Shown here: in pieces, positions 55,037-64,000 of the stretch
Position numbering within the stretch: the first letter of the stretch is position 1
How the letters are laid out: every line of letters starts with the position of its first letter
From: Eucommia ulmoides
Lineage: Eukaryota; Streptophyta; Magnoliopsida; Garryales; Eucommiaceae
Length of the DNA stretch: 64,000 nucleotides
NCBI GenBank assembly: GCA_016647705.1
Contig: CM028336.1
Span: 1,054,001 to 1,118,000, forward strand
Reading direction: 5' to 3'
Translations under genes and position numbers: made by a program
The notes under the pieces: generated by a model
Seen by the model: only the letters and a program-made list of their open reading frames with translations
Told to the model about the DNA's origin: nothing
Database searches by the model: none

Positions 55037-56549
55037 AAAAAGGGTTTTTTATTGTTTAGGTCTTTTTGAGCTTTCTCTCTCCTTATTTAACCTGTTTTTA
55101 AAAAAGATTATTATTTAAACCATTTTGAAAACATTTTTAGAGAAAAGTCCTTTTTAAAAAAAATAAAATTGAATGGACGATTACACCCTTACGTATATGT
55201 TATGAAACCCTAGGATCTAAAATAGTTTTCATTCCCGCTCGTTTGCTCTCTCAGCTGCCTCCCCCAATCCTCTCTCTCAATACTCCCTGACGATGGCCGC
55301 CGAACAATGATCGCCGCCGCCGCCGAACAATTGCCGCCAACCACCGCTTCTGCCAAACGATGACCATCACTCCTGCCAGACGAACGATTGTCGCTCACCT
55401 TCGTCTCTGTTGGAGGAGCGATTTGCGAAGACGACCGATTTGCGAAGACATCTCTGTTCCCGAGCGCCTTGTGAGCGGCAGCTGCTTTGATGACCGACCG
55501 AGTTTGGTTGGGGTGGGGATGTAGATTGGTTTTAGGAGACGTGAATTTGTTTCTCATCTTGACACGTGGCAAATCGTTAGTTAATGATCTTCCATGGCAC
55601 TGTTTACGATAACATCGTGCTACTCGTGGATTTTTTATTTGACGATGGATGTTCACAACAGTTGTCTGTTCATCGTAGGTGAATATTCACACCGTTATGT
55701 CTCTTTTATTTTCTGGTGAATGTCCATGTGTGTTTTGTTTTTTGTGAATGTTTTGCAATTGATTTAGATTTATTTTATTTTTGCTGCTGTGTTGTTGATT
55801 GTTCATGTGTTTTGTTTGAATGTTTATGTTGATTGTTTCTTATTTTTCAGATCTGGTTTGAATGTTCTCAGATCTGATTTATCTCTCTTCATTTTTCAGG
55901 TCGCGGTGAATGTTCATATGAAAATACACAGATTTAATGTTCATTCTTAGTGTGGGTTGGTGGATGTTGATTTTACTATTTGGTGGATATTCATGATGAT
56001 TTTGTTAGATATGTTTTGAATTTGCAATTTTGCAAATATTTTTATATTTTGATTTGTTGTTCAGTGAACGTGTGTATTAGGAATGTTCATGAAATTTTTC
56101 TTTCTCCATTTCCAGATTTGAAAAATTCTAGATTTAGAACGTGTGATTTGCTCTCGTTCTCAGACCTTTGATTGAATGTTTTCAAATTTGGTTTTTCTTC
56201 ATTTTCTAGATGTGAAAAAAATTTAAATTTGAATTTTTATTATTTTTTCAAAAAACATGAACATTCACAAACCAGCAAAAAATTACCCAAAAAAATTGAA
56301 ATTCATATCGTTGAAAAGAGGATTTTTTTAAGATTAATTTGGTGTATTTTTTTTTTTTTTTTTTTAATTTCTATCAACCGTGAATCGCGTGGGATGATTT
56401 TGATGATTTGGTGGGTCTTAAAAAAGTGAACACTCATATTTTTTAACAGAATGACATAAATTGTAAATATAGCACAATTAAAGGGCAATAACTAGAGACT
56501 AAATTGTAAAAAGATTACGGGACTAAAAACTTGATGTAGGCATTTTTTA
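55037..56549 (-). repeat. Repeat 'E', most complete copy (1.5 kb, inverted)
   Basis: Carries both the portion seen at 13317-13777 and the portion at 32690-33460, joined in one unit of inverted orientation. It has a GC-rich block (55220-55560), then many gtgaatgttcatg motifs (55660-56110). Terminal inverted repeats are not obvious. Short ORFs, for example on the minus strand 55656-55210, look non-genic. Confidence 0.6.
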
Positions 56550-56639
56550 TAAAACCAAATAATGACATCCCCATTTAAAAATAGAGTTGTTCCAAACAAT
56601 TTTAAAGCATAATACTTTTCGGGCTGGAGGATAAATAGG

Positions 56640-56944
56640 CCGCAAAATGGGGGTTTAATGTGTAAATAAATGAGAGATGTGGTGGGCGCAGTCAAAGGAT
56701 TGAGAAGATTCCCTCTCGCTGTAACATCAGAGGCACGAGTCCTCCACACTCCCCAATCTCCGTCCAGATCCTTCTTTCTCTCTCATCCCCTCCCGTCTCT
56801 CTCTCTCTCTCTCTGTATGAGCGCTGAATTTTGCGATTCAAATACATATAACGTGAAGAAGAAAAGGTTTCAATCGCAGTGCGGCGTTCTGCGTTCTACC
56901 ATTTCTGTGGGGTTTTGCCGTTTTCCCATTGGAACCTCCAAGAG
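56640..56944 (+). other. 5'-UTR exon of unidentified gene (predicted)
   Basis: CT-rich leader with (CT)n at about 56793-56813 and donor gtatgt at 56945. An ATG at 56670 opens a frame, but joining it to the next exon at 57694 brings an immediate in-frame stop. I therefore take it as leader, possibly with a uORF. Confidence 0.5.
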
Positions 56945-57116
56945 GTATGTTATTTCATTGTTCATTCGTCCGCTTATTTGTCTATTTGCGTGGAATTTTA
57001 GAGCATTAAAATCGAAATTTGAATAGGCTAATGTAAATTTTCAACGATTTCTCGAGCGTTCAATCTTAATTCGAAACCTCGAATTGCTTACAACCAAATA
57101 GTGATTTAAGTATTTG

Positions 57117-57283
57117 ATTTACGAAGATTTTTTACGTATTCGACATGTTGCCGATTGGTTATGGTGAATTTAAACGACCTTGCATATTCCCGTGTTTGTG
57201 TGACAAATGATCGTAAACGGTGTATACCTAATTCACAATAACCAATCGGCAGCATGTCGAATGCGTAAAAAATCTTCGTAAAT
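57117..57283 (+). repeat. Near-perfect inverted repeat (54-nt arms, 59-nt loop) in intron 1
   Basis: Arms 57117-57170 and 57230-57283 differ at only three positions. Read as plus-strand RNA, two of these become G-U wobble pairs, leaving a single G/A mismatch. It lies in the first intron of the downstream gene, in the sense direction. It could be a hairpin RNA precursor or a short fold-back MITE. Confidence 0.8.
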
Positions 57284-57731
57284 ATCTTTTGCGACGAAAG
57301 GGCTAAGCAACGAAAGAATTGAAAAAAGAAAAAGAAAAAGAAAAAGAGGGAACGAAAAGTCCAATATCAAATCGTTGAGAATTTTCCCCTTCAGGGTTTC
57401 ATGCTTTGATTGCCAAAATTTATTCATCAAAGTGGGTTAAATTGTAGCTCCAGTTTGCGTATCCATACTTCACTCGTTCCCCTCTTTCCGGTCTCTTTAA
57501 TCATTTCACTGGAATAGGTAGTTTCAAACCCATGAAATCGCTTCACTCAGTATGAGTTGTTACCGCAGTGTAAAGCATCTTCATCTTTTCTTTGTTGATT
57601 CCATTCTCTAGGTCATTACATAAATTATGATTTCCCACCTGCCTCTCACAATTTTTCAGTTTAGTTATACCACTTTTACTGTATATTTAGCAGGTTGGAA
57701 GATTCATGTGTAACTGAATACTAGCTTAGAG

Positions 57732-60700
57732 ATGACGATGCGTGGAGGCTCAGTTTGTTTGATTGCTGATCAGGCAGCATTATCACATTATGTAAGCACT
57801 TTATCCCTTCATACATGTAGAATTGTTGATGCATCATAACTTGGTGGTTATTTGTATATCCACAAATCCACTATTTTAATTTGATTTCAAACAATTATAA
57901 ACCTGTCTGTTTGAGAAGGCCTTCCATGAAGGGACTTCCTTGCTTGTCTTTTATCTGCTATTTGTTTTGTTTTCTTTCTTGATTTTGCTTCTCGTGTTTG
58001 AAATTTAGAGGCTATACTTTTTCTTCCTTTTTAATGGATAGTATAATATTTGAAACGAGGAATCTGAGATGAATTGTGTATTAGTGTTCAGGTTTCAATA
58101 AAATTTTAGTTGAACTTGTATTTGGACTTTGGAAGAATTCGGGATAAACATCAATATGTTCATTGTCCATCATTTTGAATCTTAATCAAGTACTTTTGTG
58201 ATGCTATAAAATGCAATTATGAGATAAAAGTAGCAAACATGGTGTTTTTAGTGAGATGGCCTTGCTACTATCCATGATTTTGATTTTTAATCAAATACTT
58301 AATTTTTTAAATGTGATTATGGAATAAACGTAGCCAAAATGATTTTTTAGTGAGGTACAACTTCGTTATTGTCCACGATTTTGAATTTTAAAGAACTACT
58401 CTCTTAACTCTATAAAAATTCAGGGATGAAAACAAAAACAAAATGATGTTTTTAGTCCGTTACAACTTTGCTATTGTCCGAGATTTTTTTTAAGAAAATA
58501 ATTCGTTAGCTTTGTAAAATGCAAATATGAGATAAAAGCTACAAAAAAATTGGTTTTATATTTATTGAGCTATAAGCCTATAACCTTGCTATTGTCCATG
58601 ATTTCAATTTTTATATAAATACTTCCTTAACTTTGTAAAATGAAATTACAGTGTAAAAGTAGCAAAAGTTGTATTTTTAATGAGTTATACCCTTGCTATT
58701 GTCTATGTTCTCGATTTTCAATCAAATATTTTCTTAACATTGTAAAATTAAATTATGAGATAAAAGCAACGAAAACAAGGTTTTTAGTGAGCTGTAGCCT
58801 TGTTATTCTCCACGATTTTGAATGTTAATCAGGTACTTGCCCAAATCTTTAAATGAAAAGATTGGATAAAAGTAGTTGAAATGGTATTGTAGGAGAATTA
58901 TATAACCTTGTTGTTGTCCTTGAATTTGATTTTAATCAAAATAATATTTTTTGACTTTGTAGAATGCAATAATGGGATAAAAGTATCATAAATGGTATTT
59001 TTAGTAAGCTATAGTCTTGCTACTGTTCACGATTTTAAATTTTAATCAAGTACTTTTCTTACGTTGTAAAATGCCATTATAAGATAAGGATAATAAAAAT
59101 GGTATTATTAGTGAGTTATAACCTTGCTACTATCCTCGATTTTAATTTTTAATCATTTACTTTCTTAACTCTGTAGAATTCAATTATTTGATAAAAATAA
59201 AAAAATAGTATTTTTAGTGATATAGTCTTGCTAATGTCCATGATTTTGATTTTAGTCAAATATTTCCTTAATTCTACAAAGTGTGATTATGGGATACAAG
59301 TTGGCGAAATGGTGTTTTTAGCGAGTTACAACCTTTTTATTATCCACGATTTTGAATTTTAATCATGTACTTTTTTAACTCTATACCAATAGAAGTGTGG
59401 GCAACGGTGTTTTTAGTGAGCTATAGCATTGCTATTGTCCAAAATTTTAGTTTTAATCAAATAATTCCTTAACTATATAAAAAGTATTTATGATAGAAAG
59501 GAGTGAAAATGGTTTCTTTATTGAGCTATAACTTTCCTATAGTCCATTATTTCGATTTTTATTAAAATATTTCCGTAATTCTACAAAATATAATTATGGG
59601 ATACAAGTAGCAAAAGTAGTATTTTTAGTGAGGTAAAAGCCTTGTTTTTATCCACACTTTTGAATTTTCATCGAGTACTTCTTTAATTCTATAAAATGCA
59701 ATTGTGGGATAAACAACAAGAATTTTGTTTTTAGGGAGCTATGGCCTAGCTATTGTCCATGATTTTGATTTTTAATCAAATATGTCCTGAACTTTGTAAT
59801 GGAATTATGGTGTAAAAGTAGCAAAAATGGTATTTTTAGTGAGCTATAGCCTTGCTATTGTCCACGTTTTCGACTTTCAATGAAATACTTCCTTAACCTA
59901 GTGAAATGAAATTATGAGGGAAAATAGCAAAAATGGTGCTTTTTGTGTGCTATAGCCTTGTTATTGTCCACTATTGTGGATTTTAATCAAGTACTTTCCA
60001 CACTCTTTAAAATGAAAAGATTGGATAAAAGTGGCAGAAATGATATTTGAGTTGAGCTACAATCTTTATGATTGTCCATGATTTTGATTTTTAATCAAAA
60101 TACTTTTTTACTCTATAGAATGAAATTAAGGGATAAAAGTATCAGAAATGTTGTTTTGAGTGAGATATAGCCTTGTTATTATTCACGGGTTTTGAATTTT
60201 AATCAAGTACTGTCCTATCCATGTAAAATGCAATCACGAGATAATAATGATAAAAATGTTATTTCTAGTGAGTTGTAGACTTGCTATTGTCCATGTTTTC
60301 GATTTTTAATAAAATATTTTCCTAACTTTGTGAAATGAAATTATGAGGTAAAAATAGCAACAATGATGTTTTTTGTGACCATAGCTTTGCTATTTTTCAT
60401 GATTTAGAGTTCCAATCAATTGCTCTTGTAACTCTTTAAAATGAAAAAAATTGGGTAAAGTAGCGTGTCGATGGTGAGGCCACCGGCGTCCGGCGAGGCC
60501 ACGTGGATGACGCGCCTCCGCTGGCAAGGGCGTCAGTGGTTGTAGCCGTCGCCGGAGGGGTTGCCGGTGGTCTGCACGTGGCGTCGACAGGGCTTTTGGC
60601 GGCTTGGCGCCGTCATTTGCGGTGTCAACAGTGGCGGTTGTGCTCGATACCCGTGTGGCAGAGGTTTTGTTGGGGCTCAAGTAGATATCTGGGATGACAC

Positions 60701-63700
60701 GCCACCATAATTATTTCCTTCCCTTAATTAAGTCATTGAATTTGGAAATTACCTTTTTCACCACTTTCCTTTTTGATACCTTCCACAGGTATTATTATTA
60801 GTAAGCTATAGTTTTGCTTTTGTCCATGTTTTCAATGTTGAATGAAATACTTCCTCAACACTGTGAAATGAAATTATGAGATAAAAAATAGAGAAAATAG
60901 GTATTTTTTGTGAGTTATAGCATTGTTATTGTCCATGATTTCAATTTTAATCAAGTGCTTTTGTAACTATATAAAATGAAAAGATTAGATAGAAGTAACA
61001 TAAATGGGATTTTAGGTGAGCTATAGTCTTTATAATTGTCCATGATTTTGATTTTTTAATCAAATTACTTTTTGACTCTATAGAATGCAATTATTGGATA
61101 GAAGTATCTGATATCTGAAATGTTGCTTTTAGTGAGCCATAGCATTGCTATTGTTCACAGTTTTGAGTTTTCATCAAGTGCTTTCTTAGCTATGTAAAAT
61201 GCAATTATGAGACAATAATAATAAAAAACGGTATTACTAGTGAGCCATAGCCTTGCTATTGCCCATGTTTTGAATTTAAAATATTTTCTTAACTCTGTGA
61301 AATAAAATTATGAGATAAAAATAGTGAAAATGGTGTTTTTAGAGCAATAGACTTGCTATTGTCTATGTTTTTGAGTTTTGATGAATTTGTTTTCATAACT
61401 CTTTAAAATGAAAAGATTGTATAAAGTAGCAGAAATGTTAATTTAGGTGAGCTATGGCCTTGATGAGTGTCCCATGATTTTGATTTTTAATTGTAATAAT
61501 TTTTTACTATGTAGAATGCAATTATCGGATAAACGTATCGGTAATGTTGTTTTTAGTGAGCTATCCTTACAATACTTCACGGTTTTGAATTTCAATCAAG
61601 TACTTTCTTAACTCTTAAAAGGCAATCATGAGATAATAGTAGTAATAATGGTATTACTAGGTAGCTATAGCCATGCCATTGTCCACGTTTTTTACTTTTA
61701 ATCAAATACTTTCTTAACTCTGTGAAATGAAATTCTGAGATAAAAATAGCAAAAATGGTGTTTTTTGTGTGTTATGCTTTGGTATTATCCAGGATTTTGA
61801 ATTTGAATCAAGTGCTTCCCTAACTCTTTAAAATGAAAAGATTGGATAAATAGAGCTGAACTTGTATATTTGGTTAGCTATGGCATTTATGTCCATGATT
61901 TTGATTTTTAATCCGATAATATTTTTGACTCTGTAGAATGAGATAATGGATAGAAGTATCGGAAATGTTGTTTTTAGGGAACTATAGCCTTGCCAGTGTT
62001 CACTGTTTTGATTTTAATCAAGTACTTCGTAAACTCTTTAAAATGCAATTATGAGATAGTAGTGATAAAAATGGTATTATTAATGAGCTATAGCCTTGCT
62101 ATTGTCCATGTTTTTTATTTTTAATCAAATACTTCCTTAACTTTGTGAAATGAAATTATAATATATAATTAGCGAAAATGGTGTTTATTTGTGACCTATA
62201 GGCCTGTTATTGTGCAGGATTTTGAATTTTAATCAATTGTTTTCCTAACTCTTTAAAAAGAAAAAGATCGGATAAAAGTAGCATAAATAGTATTTTAGCT
62301 GAACTATAGCCCTTTATGAATGTCCATGATTTTATTTTTAATCAAATTACTTTTTGACTCTATAGAATGCAATTTTTGGATAAAAGTATCGGAAATGTTG
62401 TTTTCAGTGAGCCATAGCCTTGCTATGGTTCACGGTTTTGAATGTTAATCAAGTAGTTTTTTGACTCTATAAAATGCTATTATCAATAAAAATGGTATTA
62501 TTAGTGTGCTATAGCTTTGCTATTGTCCATGTTTTTGATTTTCAATCAAATACTTACTCAACTCTGTGGAATGAAAAGATTGGATAGAAAATGCCAAAAT
62601 GGTATTATAGGTGAGCTATGACCTTTATGATTGTCTATAATTTTGATTTTTAATAAAATAATACTTTTTGACTCTGTAGAATGCAATTATGGGATGATAA
62701 TATTGGAAATATTGATTGTGAGCTATGGCCCTTCCTATTGTTCACGATTTTGAATTTACTTCCTGTACTTTGTAAAATGCAATTAAGGCATAAAATTAGG
62801 AAAAATGGTGTTTTTAGTTAGGTATAGTCTTGATGTTGTCCATGATTTCGATATATATCTAAATACTTCCTTGTAGAATGTAATTTTGTTGTAAAAGTAG
62901 CTGAAATGGTTTTATGGTGAGTTAGAACCTTGTTATTGTCCATGTTTTGAATTTTAATCAAGTACATCCTTAACTCTATAAAAGTAGAATTAAGGGTAAA
63001 AGTAGAAAAAAAAAATGATGGTTTTGGTGTTTTATAGCCTTACTATTATCCAAATTTTTAGTTTTTAATAAAATAATTTAAACTTTGTAAAATGAAAATA
63101 TGTAACAGAAGCAGCAAAAATGGTTTTTTTATCGAGCCATAACCTTGCCAGCATTCTTGATTTTGATTTTATTTATATACTTCCTTTATTTTATAAAATA
63201 TAATTATGCAATAAAAGGAGCAAGAGTGGTATTTTAAGTGAGGTATATTGTCCATGATTTTAAATTTTAATCGGATTCTTCTTTTACTTTGTGAAATGCA
63301 ATTTTGGGATAAACAACAAAAAGGGTATTTCTAGGGAGCTATAGCCTATTTATTATCCGTGAATTTGATCTTTAGTCAAATACTTCCTGAACTCTGTGAA
63401 ATGAAATTATGAGATAATAGTAGCGAAAATTTATGTTTTTAGTGAGATATAGTTTTGTTGTTGTCTGTGATGAATTTTAGTGAAGTGTTTTCCCAATTCT
63501 TTAAAATGAAAAGATTGGGTAAAATTAGCAGAAATGGTATTTTTGGTGAGCTATAGCCTTAGTAGTCCATGATTTTGATTATTAACCAAATAATACATTT
63601 TGACTTTGTAGAATTTGATTATGGGATATAAACATATTGAGTTATGGCTATATGCTAATTTCATTTTTTTAAATTTTAATCAAGTGCTTTCTCAACTTTT

Positions 63701-64000
63701 GTAAAGTGCAATTATGATATAATAGTAATAAAAAATGGTATTATTTGTGAGCTTTGGCCTTGCTATTGTCCATGATTTTGATTTTTAATCGGCTACTTCC
63801 TTAACTTCTTAACTTTGTAAAATGTAGTTAAGGGATAAATTTTTTTAAAAAATGGTGTTTTTATTGTGCCTTTGCTCTAAATTCGCAGGTCATTCAAAGT
63901 GCTGGTTTAGCATATTTCACACCCTTCAGCTTACTTGGGAAGACGCCATGTACTTTTCCTGTAGACAGGCTGGTCTCAAGGGTGAAAATCACTCCATTGG
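57732..64000 (+). CDS. Unidentified protein, N-terminal exons (cut by window end)
   Basis: Proposed coding exons: 57732-57791 within an exon starting at about 57694 after a tttagcag acceptor, then 63889-64000, after attcgcag and running off the window. The join is phase 0 and gives 57 codons: MTMRGGSVCLIADQAALSHY, then VIQSAGLAYFTPFSLLGKTP and onwards. No domain is recognised in so short a piece. Support comes from clean GT-AG sites, a CT-rich leader and uninterrupted reading across the exon join. The intron between them (57792-63888) is about 6.1 kb and filled with satellite. An alternative is that coding starts further downstream. Confidence 0.5.
58150..63860. repeat. Intronic satellite, monomer about 103 bp, four-monomer higher-order repeat
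   Basis: Over fifty diverged copies of a monomer like ctatagccttgctattgtcc - atgattttgatttttaatca - aatacttccttaactctg - aaatgaaattatgagataaa - agtagcaaaaatgg - tgtttttagtgag. Spacing between neighbours is 97-108 bp. From about 59860 to 62200 four monomer types recur in fixed order: A (gtgaaatgaaattatgag), B (ctctttaaaatgaaaagatt), C (tttatgattgtcc, tagaatgcaattatggg) and D (ttgttcacggttttgaat, gataataataataaaaatgg). The composite period is about 410-422 bp. Monomers carry no ORF. Confidence 0.85.
60463..60795. other. GC-rich insertion inside the intronic satellite
   Basis: The satellite breaks off in a type-B monomer after ggtaaagtagcg and resumes at about 60790. The insert's first 230 bp are GC-rich with many CpG (ggcgtccggcgaggcc), the rest AT-rich. 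A minus-strand frame of 96 codons spans the junction and so is not a native gene. Possibly a transposon-captured fragment; no terminal repeats seen. Confidence 0.5.

Noticed and set aside
56670-57026. 118-codon ORF as the first coding exon of the last gene
   Set aside because: Splicing at the clear gtatgt donor (56945) into the exon at 57694 brings a stop within about ten codons, so it is more likely leader sequence.
60390-60680. 96-codon minus-strand ORF in the satellite insert
   Set aside because: It spans the junction of insert and satellite, so it cannot be an intact native gene.

Overview
The window is nuclear DNA of a flowering plant, most likely a eudicot. Genes are intron-rich with plant-type splice sites and lie in AT-rich DNA full of MITEs, LTR remnants and organelle-derived pieces. 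The gene content is also plant-specific: LRK10-like receptor kinases with GUB_WAK_bind ectodomains, a clade-A-like PP2C and a spermine synthase. The species cannot be named from the sequence.

Region 1 (1-32274) is a tandem segmental duplication of about 18.5 kb. Each unit carries, left to right, a minus-strand LRK10-like kinase, a plus-strand LRK10-like kinase and a PP2C phosphatase. The second unit is complete (13778-32274). The first is cut by the window start, so only its plus-strand kinase (1073-4526) and PP2C (8387-11569) are seen. The junction at about 13777 falls in the last codons of the minus-strand kinase and gives it a borrowed C-terminal tail. Divergence between copies is mosaic: some stretches are almost identical while the PP2C 3' half differs by several percent, which suggests later gene conversion.

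The most unusual structure lies in the two plus-strand kinases. Between the ectodomain exon and the transmembrane/kinase exon is an array of five tandem exon-intron cassettes. Each has an apparent microexon of exactly 21 nt, bounded by an AG acceptor and a GTGAG donor and in the same phase. All are open, and each encodes a heptad ending Leu-Trp-Arg or Leu-Trp-Lys. The two gene copies carry different cassette sets.

Region 2 (32275-46500) is gene-poor and holds nested transposons: a solo LTR with a 5-bp target duplication, Tourist-like MITEs with TAA/TTA duplications, an RTE LINE-like fragment, an organelle-like insertion, and a 480-bp direct repeat one copy of which is split by a MITE.

Region 3 (46600-53430) is a complete spermine synthase gene (ten coding exons plus a 5'-UTR exon). 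Region 4 (54000-56550) holds a Mutator-type MITE with a 10-bp target duplication and an inverted copy of the repeat found at the tandem-duplication breakpoint.

Region 5 (about 56640-64000) is the 5' end of an unidentified gene. Its first intron contains a nearly perfect 54-nt-arm hairpin. Its second intron (6.1 kb) is filled by a roughly 103-bp satellite organised, over much of its length, as a four-monomer higher-order repeat.
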